Both the position numbers and the translations under genes were made by a program. DNA of 64,000 nucleotides, from the NCBI GenBank assembly GCA_963832365.1, contig CAWHUL010000004.1, positions 500,981 through 564,980 on the forward strand, read 5' to 3'. The DNA is from CAWBRT01 sp963832365 (GTDB lineage: Bacteria; Acidobacteriota; Terriglobia; Terriglobales; Acidobacteriaceae). The notes beneath the pieces are model-generated. The model was not told the DNA's origin, made no database searches, and saw nothing but the letters and a program-made list of their open reading frames with translations. Position 1 is the first letter of the stretch; each line of letters opens with the position of its first letter. Of the stretch, positions 19,739 to 29,941 are shown piece after piece.

Positions 19739-20608
19739 TGCTTAGTTCCTCTTTCTGCTTGCAAAGTCTTGAAAGTGAGGTGGATGAATTTGCTGGTAGC
19801 GAAAAGCAGCGCAATCGAGAGCATAAACATGATCCAGCCGGAAAACTCATGGAAGAATCCCAAGGCCTTGTCCGGATCCCAGTACTGAACCAAAATCCCG
19901 GTTCCGACAATGCGGAGCGCATTGACGGCAACCGCTATAGGAATCGCCGCCAAGGCCAGAAGCACGCGGCCCAGGACACGCCCCTCAAGGTCAAAGTATC
20001 CGTAGATCACCGCTAAAGTGGTGAGGCTAACCAAGCTGCGTATTCCGCTGCAGGCCTCAGCCACTTCCAATGGCATGGCTGGAAGATGAATGACGTTGCC
20101 TAGGCGGAGTACTGGAACACCGGCCAACGGCAAGAGAGCGCTGGCGAGCTTCGAGGCAAGCAACTGGAGAGGGAACGTGATCTGATTGAAGACTATGGCC
20201 GGAATCGGGATCATCAGAAAAAGACAAAACCAAGGAAAGAGCAGCGCCCGGAACCAACGCCAACCTAGACAATAAATTGTGAGGCCAGCCAGCAGGAATA
20301 CCAGAGAAGTTCGCGATAGAAACAGTTCCACGCCGAGCACACCTGCGATTAACAACGCCAGTGCGCCCGCGATTACCGGCAAGCCCCACCAGGAAGGCGC
20401 CAGCGGGATGGCAGCGAGCTGTTTCCTGCGGTGCCAGACGACAAAGGCGGCGAACAGGGGAACGAAGAATCCGTGCGAGAAGTTCGGATCAATCCACCAG
20501 TCGTGGACCAATTTCGCGAGCACAGCGTGATACAAAACCGCCAGTAAGTCCTATTACTACCAGCAGCTGCGACAGGCAAAGCTTTGTCGCGGAGAACCTC
20601 GGTGGCAC
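19723..20608 (-). CDS. Exosortase (XrtA-like) transpeptidase
   Basis: A polytopic inner-membrane protein of about 290 residues with the exosortase catalytic triad: Cys in EACSGIRSLVSL, Arg in VNALRI and His in FFHEFSGW. The N-terminal hallmark WWIDPNFSHGFFVP is present. It cleaves PEP-CTERM signals and presumably transfers substrates to a surface anchor. The long frame begins at TTG 20535 after stops. One base away, a GTG at 20608 opens a frame encoding a fitting first helix (CLSQLLVVIGL), so a one-base shift near 20546 is likely. Neighbours (EpsI, PrsT, EPS operon) support XrtA type. Confidence 0.9.
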
Positions 20609-20869
20609 TTTGACCGCGACAACCGATGTAGAGTCGCTCATTGTTTTGCAGCCTTTTGTCTCAAGTGAACCGGCTCTTTACTGTGCAATTCGGCTTCCAT
20701 ACGGCGCTGCAGAATGTGCAGGCTATCCGGGAGCCGATAATCAGGATTTGGATCCGCCAACGCCGATTTTTGGCAGTCCTAAGATCGAGAGCACACAGCG
20801 AGGTATTGTTTGGATCATTCTGAGGGAAAAAGTTTTCCTACTAGCAGGGAAGTGAATTAGACATTTGCT

Positions 20870-21977
20870 ATGGCAAATGCCGGGCAGCTAGGTAAACAAA
20901 TTGTATCCTCGCGATTCTACGGGCTTAATTTAGGCCCGTGTGACATGGCATCCGTCGTGCAGTCACGCTTGTGGCAAGACCTTATGCAAACCATTGAAGC
21001 CAAGCCGGGCAAGAGGGAGAGGAAGAATTCGCCGGTTGCCGTGCTAGGCGAACTGGTTCACGAGTACGTTCCAGGGGTAAGCGCAGGGATGCGCTCGGTT
21101 GAGGAGGCGCTAAAGCGCCTGGCAGACCGCCAGCTTCCGGTATTGCTGATGGGCGAACATGGGACCGGAAAAGCGACGCTCGCGCTCGAATTGCACCGAA
21201 GCCGCGTCGGCCGCCTAAGGGGATTTACTAAGGTAGATTGTGCCAACGTCACAACCGGGTTTCTCGAGACGGCGCTCAATCCGGGAAACGGTAACAGCTC
21301 TTTGCTCTGGATTAACGATGGCACAGTTTTACTGCAGGAGATCGGGAGCCTGCCGCCGTCGTTGCAGCCCCAAATGGCAAAGATCATCGCCGCTATCTTG
21401 GCGGCGCCCGTGGAACAGCGTGGAGCGGTACCGCTGATCGCAACTACGACCAAAGAGCTGCGCAACGAGGTTCAGGCGGGGCGCTTTCGCGATGACCTCT
21501 ACTACATGATCAGCGGTGTATCGCTGCAGCTACCGCCGTTGCGCCACCGCCGAGCCGATATCCCGTTACTGGCTGACTGCTTCCTGGCGAGGGCCGCGAT
21601 GTCGCAGCAGCGGACAAAGCCGGCAATCAGCCAGGCGATGCAGCGATTCTTACTCGAGTGTCCATGGCCGGGAAATGTTGCGGAGTTGCGAGAAGCAGCC
21701 AGGATGATCGTGGCCGTGGGTGATGAAGGTTTGGCGATCGCGGCACTGACGCTCGCGGGCCCAGGAGGTACAGCGCTCGGGCGGCTTGCCGAAAGTCATT
21801 TCGCTAAAGCAGGCGGCGCGGGTCGCCTCGAGGAATGCCGAACGGGAATTGATGTTGAAGGTTCTGTCGAGAACCATGTGGAACCGCAAGCATGCCGCGC
21901 AACAGCTGCAGATTAGCTATAAGGCCTTGCTGTACAAGCTCAAACAAAACGGGCTGCACGATGGCGCGGATTCTTGA
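20870..21977 (+). CDS. Activator-like AAA+ regulator lacking GAFTGA, frameshifted
   Basis: About 368 residues resembling the AAA+ domain of sigma-54 activators: Walker A GEHGTGKATL, DGTVLLQEIGSLPPSLQ, FRDDLYYMISGVSLQLPPLR and WPGNVAELREA. The segment that normally carries GAFTGA is replaced by ETALNPGNGNSSLLW, and the usual LDEIGE is LQEIGS. It should therefore not activate sigma-54 in the standard way. The frame shifts near 21780 into a Fis-type helix-turn-helix (KHAAQQLQISYKALLYKL). It heads the EPS operon and may act as a DNA-binding modulator of the other two activators. Confidence 0.8.
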
Positions 21978-21994
21978 CGAGGGAGATGGAGAGA

Positions 21995-22615
21995 ATGAAA
22001 ACCACGAGAAAGGCCAGTGCGGTATTAGTGGGGGTTCTGTTGTGGGTGGCGTGCAGTTGCCTATTTGCCGATGACAAGGTCGCGGCGAAGAATGCGGCGG
22101 CGCCCAAAGCAGCAGAGGTTACCGCGAATAGTGAATCGTTTGTCATCGGTCCTGAGGACGTGCTGCAGATCTCAGTTTGGAAAGAATCGGAGCTTTCGGG
22201 CCAACTGCCGGTTCGCTCGGACGGGAAAATCTCGCTGGCGCTGTTGAACGATGTGCAGGCAGCCGGGCTTACACCGATGCAGCTAGCCGATTCGATTGCC
22301 GAAAAACTAAAAAAATATATCAGCGATCCGCAGGTCAGCGTAGTTTTGCGGCAAATCAACAGCCGAAAGTATTACCTGCTCGGCGAAGTAAAAAAGCCTG
22401 GCGTGTTTCCCCTTAGCTCGGAGATGACTGTACTGCAGGCACTCTCGGTCGCTGGTGGATTCAATGACTTTGCTGGGTTGACCAAGATATACGTGTTACG
22501 ACAAGAGAACGGGAAGCCGGTCAAATACCCCTTCAACTACAAACAAGTTCTCAAGGGCGAGGCCACCGAACAAAACCAGTTGCTAAAACCGAACGACACA
22601 ATCGTAGTTCCATGA
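21995..22615 (+). CDS. Polysaccharide export protein (Wza/GumB-like)
   Basis: About 206 residues. The signal peptide is KASAVLVGVLLWVACSCLFA. The poly-export domain (about 45-125) contains IGPEDVLQISVWKE, VRSDGKISL and NDVQAAGLTPMQLADSI. An SLBB domain follows (KKPGVFPLSSEMTVLQALS). Such proteins form the outer-membrane or periplasmic channel for EPS. It is shorter than E. coli Wza, as usual in XrtA loci. Start choice is uncertain: ATG 21995 has GGGAG nine bases upstream; ATG 21986 and TTG 21974 are also in frame. Confidence 0.85.
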   Translation: MKTTRKASAVLVGVLLWVACSCLFADDKVAAKNAAAPKAAEVTANSESFVIGPEDVLQISVWKESELSGQLPVRSDGKISLALLNDVQAAGLTPMQLADSIAEKLKKYISDPQVSVVLRQINSRKYYLLGEVKKPGVFPLSSEMTVLQALSVAGGFNDFAGLTKIYVLRQENGKPVKYPFNYKQVLKGEATEQNQLLKPNDTIVVP

Positions 22616-22624
22616 GGCGTGGGG

Positions 22625-23975
22625 ATGAAAATGTCAAGGTTACTAAGGTTTCTAATGCGGTCATTAATGTGGTTGGCTATCGTGCTACTCTGGGCTTTGA
22701 GCAGCTTAGGGCAGGATATGCCAATTTTGTCGCCGAATGTATCTGTGCAGTACGACTCGCGGTCACCGCGCACGGAGCGGCAGGGGGATGACTCCGATAC
22801 ATCCGCGACTCGGGGGCGGAGCTACGTCGCGCCGGTGTTCCGATTCATGGAGACTGTGAATTCCAATCCACAGCTCGGACAGCAACAGTCCGGGACAGAG
22901 GCCGGCAGCATGGTATCAGGCGACCTGGCACTCCACCATGTCTGGCGCCATGCCGATATGAATCTGCTGTACCAGGGGGGAGCGTCGTTTTACAGCAACA
23001 GTTCGACAATACAACTCCTGGTATCAGAGCCTTGGAGTTCAGCAGACGTTTATCGGACGGCGTTCGACGTTTTCCTTTGGCGACCACTTTAGCTATCTGC
23101 CGAACTCCTCGTTTGGCTTCAGCGGGTTTGGCTTTAACACTTACCCGGGGATGCAGCCCGCTTACGGTTCGGAGCCGATCACTGCACCGCTACAGTCGAT
23201 CTTGACGCCGTATGCAACGCGTTACGAAAACACTGTAGACGGGCAATGGCGATACAAGGCGACCGCCCGCTCGACCGTTGCGTTTTCCGGATCCTATGGG
23301 GTGCTGCAGTTCAGCGACTCAGGATTCTACAACAGCGACACCTATGGAGCAGGGGCGTCGTTCGATCATCAGATCGGGCGGCACAGCAGTCTCGGCCTGT
23401 CCTATGCAGCCAGCTTAGTGCGCTATTCAAATGTCGATACCCAAATGGATGCACACTCCGTTGCACTTGAGTTCAAGGAGAGCCTTGGCAAGCGCTTCGC
23501 TTTGCAGATGGGGGCAGGTCCGCAATACGTGTTGTACGACTTTGGCGGAGCGGTGCAACGCTCGGTCCTACCCTCCGGCCACGCCGGGCTAACGGCGCAT
23601 TGGAGCCGGGTCGATCTGGGCTTGATGTACTCGAAGGCTGTGAGTGCGGGCTCAGGCGTCACCCTGGGAACGAAGGCAGATAACCTCGCCCTGACAGCTT
23701 CGCGGCGGCTGAGCCGCAACTGGCGTGGCTCTGCGAACCTTGCCTATGCCCACAACAGCTCACTGCAGCCGATCGGCGGGGTGGCGTACAACTCGGAGGC
23801 CGTTGGGGCCACGCTGAGTCGCAACATTGGTCGCACCGCGTCCTTTTTCGCACAGTACAGTCTACAAAACCAGAACACCTCTGCCGGTACGGGAAGTGTT
23901 CTAGCGGGTAATCTACTGCAGAACACGTTTGGGGTGGGATTCTCTTGGAGTCCGCGCAACATACCAGTTAACTAA
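22625..23975 (+). CDS. EPS-locus outer-membrane beta-barrel protein, frameshifted
   Basis: About 450 residues in two frames joined near 23005. The first half has a signal sequence (LMWLAIVLLWALSSLGQ). The second half consists of repeated amphipathic strands ending in FGVGFSWSPRN. It lies between the export protein and Wzz-like genes, where XrtA loci often encode an outer-membrane barrel. It may be the outer-membrane conduit or a surface anchor for the polymer. No enzyme motif was seen. Sequence on both sides of the shift is continuous in style, so an indel error is plausible. Confidence 0.75.
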
Positions 23976-23990
23976 AGAAGGGCGAGCAAC

Positions 23991-25511
23991 ATGCTGGGAG
24001 ATCGTGAGCTTAAGTTCGACGACTACATGCGCATCCTGCGGAGGCGTATGTGGGTCATTCTGATCCCTGCGATTCTGGTGCCGATTGCAGCGTATTTGAT
24101 CTCACTGATGCTCCATGATCGCTTCACCTCGCAGACGCTGGTGATGATCGAGCAGCCCAAGGTGTCAGAGAGCCTCGTCAAGCCGGTAGTAATGGAGGAC
24201 CTGATGCAGCGGCTACAGACGATGCAGGAGCAGATCTTAAGCCGCACTCGTCTGCAGCCGATCATCGAGCGCTTTGGACTCTATCAAAACAAGACAGTAG
24301 TTGATCGTGCTGCCGTTCGCCTGTCGGCAAAAGACGCGAGCAAGCCGCCGGTCGAAGAGTTGATCGAGAGGATGCGCAAAGATATTGCCATTCGCCTGGT
24401 GCGCGCGGATCGGGGCGTTCCCGGATTTTACATCAGCTTTACGGCTGAGAGCCCCCGGCTGGCGCAACAGGTCTGCGCGGAGATTACCTCGATGTTTATG
24501 CAGGAGAACCTTCACCTGCGTGAAGAGCATGCCGAGGGCACGACCGCCTTTCTGCGGGCGCAATTGGAACAGTCAAAAATCAAGCTTGAGGACCAAGATA
24601 AGAGATTGGCAGCTTTCAAGCAGCGCTACGTAGGCCAGCTGCCCGGTCAGGAGCAGATGAATATGAATCTCCTGATGGGGCTAAACACGCAGCTTGAGGC
24701 AATTAATCAGGCGCTGAGCCGGGCACAGCAGGACAAGGCGTTCACGGAAGCGATGCTAGCCCAGCAGATTTCAGATTGGAAGTCGCAGCGAGCGCCGGAT
24801 AACCCGAAGACGATTGATGATCGCCTGCTGAGGCTGCAGGCGGAACTTGGTGCCGCCGAGGCGCGCTATACGAGTGATCACCCTGACGTGGTGAAACTGA
24901 AGAAGGAAATAGCTGTTCTGAAAGAGAAATCACAAGCGAAACCCGCGATCCCAGCCGGTGAAGAGACGAAGCCCAACTCCAGTGAACCGGTCCAACTGAA
25001 GCAAATGCGAGTCAGTATTTACCAACTCGAACAGGCAGTTCGCGAGAAGAGCAAAGAGCAAGAAAGGCTGCGGGGAGAGATCCGCAAGTACGAGGCGCGG
25101 GTGCAGTTGAGTCCGGTGGTTGAAGAGCAATATAAGGCGCTGACGCGTGACTATCAGACGGCCCTTGGGTTCTATACCGACCTATTAAATAAGAAGACAC
25201 AATCTGAAATGGCCACTGATTTGGAGCGCAAACAGCAGGGAGAGCAGTTTCGCATTATGGACCCGCCTAACTTACCAGAGAAACCTACGTTCCCCAACCG
25301 TCTGCTGATTGCCATGGGTGGATTGGCCGGCGGCATCGCACTTGGCTTCGGCCTTGCCTTCTTGCTCGAAATGCGCAACCAGGCGATTCGCACTGAGGAC
25401 GAAGTGACGTTCTATCTGGAACTGCCAACGCTGGCACTGGTGCCGAACCTGGAAAGCAGCACCAAGGGAGTAAAAAGGGCGCGAAGAGGTGCCGCAGTAG
25501 CGCAGGCCTAG
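23991..25511 (+). CDS. Chain-length determinant (Wzz/PCP family, XrtA type)
   Basis: A 506-residue polysaccharide co-polymerase. It has a first membrane helix at about 20-42 (WVILIPAILVPIAAYLISLM), a long periplasmic coiled coil (about 180-390) and a Pro-rich lead (PPNLPEKPTFPN) into the second helix (LLIAMGGLAGGIALGFGLAF). Wzz proteins set polymer length and bridge polymerase, kinase and exporter. There is no fused kinase; the kinase is encoded two genes downstream. Its stop abuts the next start (TAG then GTG). Confidence 0.9.
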   Translation: MLGDRELKFDDYMRILRRRMWVILIPAILVPIAAYLISLMLHDRFTSQTLVMIEQPKVSESLVKPVVMEDLMQRLQTMQEQILSRTRLQPIIERFGLYQNKTVVDRAAVRLSAKDASKPPVEELIERMRKDIAIRLVRADRGVPGFYISFTAESPRLAQQVCAEITSMFMQENLHLREEHAEGTTAFLRAQLEQSKIKLEDQDKRLAAFKQRYVGQLPGQEQMNMNLLMGLNTQLEAINQALSRAQQDKAFTEAMLAQQISDWKSQRAPDNPKTIDDRLLRLQAELGAAEARYTSDHPDVVKLKKEIAVLKEKSQAKPAIPAGEETKPNSSEPVQLKQMRVSIYQLEQAVREKSKEQERLRGEIRKYEARVQLSPVVEEQYKALTRDYQTALGFYTDLLNKKTQSEMATDLERKQQGEQFRIMDPPNLPEKPTFPNRLLIAMGGLAGGIALGFGLAFLLEMRNQAIRTEDEVTFYLELPTLALVPNLESSTKGVKRARRGAAVAQA

Positions 25512-26459
25512 GTGGACAAGATTATGTACAAGCAGTTTTTTGCCTTGCGATTATCGCCGTTCAATGTGAATCCTGACCCGCGTTTTCTATTTCTAACGCG
25601 GCCCAGTCAGGAGGCACTGGCATGCTTGTCCTACGGCGTCCAGAGCCGCAAAGGGTTCGTGCTGCTGACCGGCGAAGTAGGTACGGGCAAGACGACGATC
25701 ATCAATCGCTTGCTGGAATGGTCGCGTACCCAGAGCATGCTGACGGCGTACATCTTTAACCCTTGCCTCGACGTGCAGGACTTTTTTGAAGTGATGATGT
25801 CGGAGTTTGGGATCGCAGCCAACGGCAGCTCGAAGGGGAAGCTGCTCCTCAACTTCAATCAATGGCTGCTGGAGCGCTACCGGGCAGGTCGAACTGTCGT
25901 ACTGATCGTCGATGAGGCGCAAAACCTGTCGCCCGAGCTGCTAGAAGAGATTCGCCTGCTGACCAATCTGGAGACGTCCACGGAAAAGCTGCTGCAAATA
26001 GTGCTCTCCGGCCAACCCGAACTGGAGGACAAGCTGCGGCTTCCGCAGTTACGGCAGCTCCGCCAGCGGATTACGTTGCGATGCAAGACCCAGCCGTTCA
26101 CTGCGGAGGAAACCTCGCGCTATGTACTGCAACGTTTGAAGATCGCCGGGGCTTCTCGCGTGGATATCTTTTCCCCCACCGCCCTGCAAAAAGTGCACGA
26201 GTACACTTGCGGCGTGCCGCGCGTGATCAATCTGGTTTGCGAGCACTCCTTGATCAGCGCGTTTGTCGACAAGAAACCAACGGTTACACCCGACATGGTG
26301 GAGCAGGTGGCGCAGGAGTTCGAACTCGACCAAGTCAAGCCTGTTGTTCAGCGCACGCCGAACCATCAGGGATTAGAGCAAGCGTTGAGGCAGCTAAACA
26401 CCATCACCGAGCAGCTACAGCAGCTGGAAAAGGCCGCCGGCAAGGGAAGCGAACGATGA
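25512..26459 (+). CDS. XrtA-associated AAA ATPase (ExeA-like)
   Basis: A 315-residue ATPase with Walker A GEVGTGKTT at 54-62 and Walker B VVLIVDEAQNL, followed by an AAA lid ending around GVPRVINLVCEHSL. The N-terminus FFALRLSPFNVNPDPRFLFL is the family hallmark. Homologues in secretion systems are called ExeA/GspA, and this subgroup travels with exosortase EPS loci. GTG 25512 directly follows the Wzz stop; ATG 25524 (MYKQFF) is an equally good start. Its end overlaps the kinase start (ATGA). Confidence 0.9.
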   Translation: MDKIMYKQFFALRLSPFNVNPDPRFLFLTRPSQEALACLSYGVQSRKGFVLLTGEVGTGKTTIINRLLEWSRTQSMLTAYIFNPCLDVQDFFEVMMSEFGIAANGSSKGKLLLNFNQWLLERYRAGRTVVLIVDEAQNLSPELLEEIRLLTNLETSTEKLLQIVLSGQPELEDKLRLPQLRQLRQRITLRCKTQPFTAEETSRYVLQRLKIAGASRVDIFSPTALQKVHEYTCGVPRVINLVCEHSLISAFVDKKPTVTPDMVEQVAQEFELDQVKPVVQRTPNHQGLEQALRQLNTITEQLQQLEKAAGKGSER

Positions 26460-27445
26460 GCCGAATTCATGAAGCATTGCAGCAGGCAGAGCAGGACAGG
26501 TTAGCTGGCGTGGGCGGAGGCGCTGCGGCGTTGGCTGTTGCCGCGCCGCAAACGGCTCCCGAATTGCCAGACGACGCAACCCCGGCACCGCCGACCCCCG
26601 TGTCTGCGCCTACATCATCCCCCCTTGTCGGGCCTCCAGCGCCGCTGCCCATGGCCGCGGTGTCGGCCCTCGGGCCAGATGATGAGCTGGAGAATCGCGT
26701 TACCGATGAATTTCTTGAGCGTTGCCCTAAACCGGAATGGACACCGGATGCAAAGACCATGCTCTTCTTCGCAAGTGAAGGGGCCAACGGCAGCGAGGCG
26801 TTTCGAACGCTGCGGTCGCACCTTTACGAGGTCCGGAAGAAGCAACCATTAAAGCGTCTGTTAGTCACCAGTGCCTTGCCGGGAGAGGGCAAGACGTTCA
26901 TCGCCGCCAACCTTGCGCAGGTTATCGTGTGCCAGCACGGGCGGCGCGTCCTGCTGATCGACGCGGACTTGCGTCGACCCCACCTCCATGTGGCGCTTGG
27001 TGCGCCATCGACTCCAGGGCTGTCCGAATATCTGAACGGGAAGGTTGACGAAGCCGCAATCGTTCAGCAGGGGCCGCTTGCCGGCCTGTTCTTTATCCCT
27101 AGTGGAGCTCTGGCGACCAGCCCGGCGGAGTTAATCGGTGGACCGAGGATGCAGAAGCTGCTGGATGCTATGGCCGAACATTTCGACTGGATTATCATCG
27201 ACAGCCCACCCTGTTTGCCCGTCGCGGACCCCAATATCCTGGCGGCACAGTGCGACGGCGTGCTGATGGTTGTGCGGGCTAACGAAACACAGCAAGATTC
27301 AGCCAAGAAGGCGAAGCAGAAGTTCAAGGGCAAATCCCTGATAGGAGTCGTGCTGAATCGCGTAGCGGAGACGCACCGCTATGATGGCTACTACTACGGC
27401 GCATACGGTTCGAACAAGCAGGAAACTGCCAAGATCGGACGGTGA
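26456..27445 (+). CDS. Bacterial tyrosine autokinase (BY-kinase), XrtA type
   Basis: A 329-residue cytoplasmic kinase. It starts MSRIHEALQQAEQDRLA, followed by a Pro/Ala-rich linker (25-70). The kinase core has Walker A SALPGEGKT (139-147), Walker A' LLIDADLRRP and Walker B WIIIDSPP. A C-terminal Tyr cluster (RYDGYYYGAYG) is the autophosphorylation tail. BY-kinases control EPS assembly by cycling phosphorylation with the Wzz-like partner, which here is a separate protein. It overlaps the ATPase stop by four bases. Confidence 0.9.
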   Translation: MSRIHEALQQAEQDRLAGVGGGAAALAVAAPQTAPELPDDATPAPPTPVSAPTSSPLVGPPAPLPMAAVSALGPDDELENRVTDEFLERCPKPEWTPDAKTMLFFASEGANGSEAFRTLRSHLYEVRKKQPLKRLLVTSALPGEGKTFIAANLAQVIVCQHGRRVLLIDADLRRPHLHVALGAPSTPGLSEYLNGKVDEAAIVQQGPLAGLFFIPSGALATSPAELIGGPRMQKLLDAMAEHFDWIIIDSPPCLPVADPNILAAQCDGVLMVVRANETQQDSAKKAKQKFKGKSLIGVVLNRVAETHRYDGYYYGAYGSNKQETAKIGR

Positions 27446-27451
27446 GCGGGC

Positions 27452-28825
27452 ATGATCCGATTGTTCCACGTGTACTATCCGGTGCGAACGCTCGTGTTGT
27501 TTGTTTGCGAAGCGATGGTGATCTGCTGTTCATTTCTGCTGGCGGCAGTGATTCACTTTGGGCCGGATTCGTATCTCGTGCTGAACTACGAAGCGGGCAT
27601 GTACAAGATTCTGGGCCTTACGGCCGTGGCGCTGTTGGGGGCGTACTACTTCGATCTCTACAATACGGAGCAGTTGACATCGGAAGTCGAGGTGTATTTC
27701 CGTTTGTTCGTGGTCTTGGGCGTGTTCTCGATCCTGCTCGCCGGGGTCAGCTATTATCTACCCAGCCTTTCCCTGGGCCAGGGCGTAGGGCTGATCGGGA
27801 TCATCATCCTGACTATCGCTTTACTGACGTGGCGCTCTGTTTACAGCTGGCTTTTGCGGCAACCGGCATTTCAAGAGCCCGTCTACGTGCTTGGTGCGGG
27901 GGAACGCGCCGAGCGCTTGGTAATAGGAATCAAAAAGCGCACTGACCTGGGGATGGCAGTGGTGGCCTTCGCCGGTGAGGAGACGAGGGCGCCAACCCGC
28001 GAGCAGCTTTCAGCCCATCTATCGGCCGCTCTGGCACAGCAGAAGATCAATCGAATCATTGTGGCCATTGCCGACCGGCGCGGGGTCATGCCAGTCAACG
28101 ATTTGCTGCAGCTGCGGATGGCCGGCGTCCGGATCGAAGATGCTACGGCCCTGCTTGAGAAAATCTCCGGCAAGATCGAGGTCGATCAACTTTATCCCAG
28201 CTCACTTATTTATGCGGAGGGCTTCCAGCTAGGCATGGCGGCGAAGATTGTGAAGCGCGTGAGTTCCATTGTCATTGCGCTTTCTGCCCTGATCATACTG
28301 CTGCCGATTCTGCCGCTGATTGCGCTTGCCATCAAGCTCACCTCGCCGGGTCCGGTGATCTACAGTCAGGCGCGTGTCGGCTACCGAGGCAAGGCGTTCT
28401 ACTGTCACAAGTTTCGCACCATGCGAGCCGATGCGGAAGCCAAGACGGGAGCAGTGTGGGCAGGAGCGGACGATCCCCGGATTACATCGGTTGGGCGCTT
28501 TCTGCGCAAGGTTCGCTTGGATGAAGTCCCGCAACTGTGGAACGTGCTCAAGGGCGAGATGAGCTTCGTGGGACCACGCCCGGAACGCCCCGAATTCGTC
28601 AGCTTGCTAAGCGAATCCATCCCCTATTACCAGCTCCGTCACATAATTCGTCCGGGGCTAACGGGTTGGGCGCAAGTTCGTTATCGCTATGGGGCATCGA
28701 TCGAAGACGCAAAAGAAAAGCTACGATACGACCTGTACTACATCAAGCACATGTCGCTCGGCCTCGATCTACTGATCGCTTTCGAGACCATCAAGATCGT
28801 CCTGCTGCGGAGGGGGAGCCAATAG
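27452..28825 (+). CDS. Initiating sugar-phosphate transferase (WcaJ/EpsB2-like)
   Basis: A 457-residue polyprenyl-phosphate sugar transferase. It has four to five N-terminal membrane helices (about 10-130), a cytoplasmic nucleotide-binding-like region, one more helix (about 268-290) and the catalytic C-terminus: SPGPVIYSQARVGYRGK, FRTMRADAE, LDEVPQLWNVLKGEMSFVGP, RPGLTGWAQV. It should load the first sugar phosphate onto undecaprenyl phosphate. The sugar cannot be told from sequence. Its stop overlaps the next gene's GTG by one base. Confidence 0.9.
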   Translation: MIRLFHVYYPVRTLVLFVCEAMVICCSFLLAAVIHFGPDSYLVLNYEAGMYKILGLTAVALLGAYYFDLYNTEQLTSEVEVYFRLFVVLGVFSILLAGVSYYLPSLSLGQGVGLIGIIILTIALLTWRSVYSWLLRQPAFQEPVYVLGAGERAERLVIGIKKRTDLGMAVVAFAGEETRAPTREQLSAHLSAALAQQKINRIIVAIADRRGVMPVNDLLQLRMAGVRIEDATALLEKISGKIEVDQLYPSSLIYAEGFQLGMAAKIVKRVSSIVIALSALIILLPILPLIALAIKLTSPGPVIYSQARVGYRGKAFYCHKFRTMRADAEAKTGAVWAGADDPRITSVGRFLRKVRLDEVPQLWNVLKGEMSFVGPRPERPEFVSLLSESIPYYQLRHIIRPGLTGWAQVRYRYGASIEDAKEKLRYDLYYIKHMSLGLDLLIAFETIKIVLLRRGSQ

Positions 28826-29916
28826 TGGACGAGACTATAGCAATTTTGTTCTCACCCAGCAGCGAGGAAAGCACTGGAGGCCACTTTCAGGTTAAATGTT
28901 GCGGGGGCGACCTGTCGCGGGAGTGGGATGATTACGTGCTGCGGCAACCCACCGGCACGCTCTTTCACCTCACGGCCTGGAAACGTGCGATGGAAAGGGC
29001 GTTTGGGTATGAACCTCGCTATCTGGTGGCTGAATCTGGAGGACAGATCAGTGCTGTTCTGCCTCTCTTCCTAGCGTCGAATCCGATTACTGGGAGAACG
29101 CTGATTTCCAGTCCTTTTGCAGTTTATGGCGGGGTTTGCGCCGCCGACCAGCGCGCCGGTGGGCTATTGCTGCTGCGGGCCCGCGAGATGGCGCGCGAGC
29201 TAGGAGTTCAGTATCTGGAACTGCGCGACCGGGAAGTCCCGATTGATGCGGAAGGCTTCCACACCAAGCAGCTGTATGTGACATTCGATCAGGAACTGCC
29301 GCGGGATGCGGACGCGTTGATGAAGGGCTTTCCACGTGACACGCGCTACATGATCCGCAAGGGGCAGAAGGCCGGATTGAAAGCCGTCGTCGGCAATGAC
29401 CAGCTGAACACGTTCTATGAATTGTACGCAGAATCGGTGCGGCAGTTGGGAACACCGGTTTTTTCCAAGGAGTACTTTCGCATCCTCTGCGAGGAATTTG
29501 GAGACAAACTCGAGATCACGGTCATCTGGCAAGAGGCCAAAGCGGTGGCGGCGGTGCTCAGTTTTTTGTTCAGGGACACGGTTCTGCCCTACTATGGCGG
29601 ATCGGGCGCTGAGGGTCGGAAAGTAGCAGCCAACAATTTCATGTACTGGGAAGTGATGAGAAGCGCTCTGGAGCGCGGGTTCCGTTATTTCGACTTTGGG
29701 CGCAGCAAGGTAAACACTGGCGCCTATCAGTTCAAAATGCAGTGGAACATGCGGGAGCGTGCACTGCCTTACCAGTTCTACCTAGTCCGGCGGAAGGACA
29801 TGCCGAATTTCTCACCGACGAATGCGAAATTCAAGTTGGCGATTTCTGTTTGGCAGCATTTGCCCTTGGGGTTGACAAAAGTGATCGGGCCGCCGCTGGT
29901 ACGGCTCTTCCCGTAA
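28825..29916 (+). CDS. FemAB-like acyltransferase of the PEP-CTERM/XrtA system
   Basis: A 363-residue soluble protein of the GNAT/FemAB fold: PTGTLFHLTAWKRAMERAFG near the start, then LPRDTRYMIRKGQKAGL-like text (FPRDTRYMIRKGQKAGLKA), and the C-terminal RYFDFGRSKVNTGAYQFKMQW. FemAB proteins transfer aminoacyl groups. This subgroup always sits in exosortase EPS loci, and its acceptor is unknown. GTG 28825 follows GGAGGGGGAG. The frame is open far upstream, but that part overlaps the transferase gene and is not coding. Confidence 0.85.
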   Translation: MDETIAILFSPSSEESTGGHFQVKCCGGDLSREWDDYVLRQPTGTLFHLTAWKRAMERAFGYEPRYLVAESGGQISAVLPLFLASNPITGRTLISSPFAVYGGVCAADQRAGGLLLLRAREMARELGVQYLELRDREVPIDAEGFHTKQLYVTFDQELPRDADALMKGFPRDTRYMIRKGQKAGLKAVVGNDQLNTFYELYAESVRQLGTPVFSKEYFRILCEEFGDKLEITVIWQEAKAVAAVLSFLFRDTVLPYYGGSGAEGRKVAANNFMYWEVMRSALERGFRYFDFGRSKVNTGAYQFKMQWNMRERALPYQFYLVRRKDMPNFSPTNAKFKLAISVWQHLPLGLTKVIGPPLVRLFP

Positions 29917-29941
29917 CGCGACGTGGCTCAGGATAGAGTAG

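Noticed and set aside
20603..20617. TGGCACTTTGACCGC as a sigma-54 promoter for the EPS operon
   Set aside because: Spacing is right but the -12 block is CCGC instead of TTGC, it lies 250 bases before the gene, and it overlaps the probable exosortase start. Evidence is too weak.
26081..26455. Upstream extension of the kinase frame
   Set aside because: It overlaps the ATPase gene; the BY-kinase family start MSRIHEAL is at 26456.
28537..28824. Upstream extension of the FemAB-like gene
   Set aside because: This part overlaps the conserved end of the sugar transferase in another frame; GTG 28825 with a strong ribosome site is the better start.
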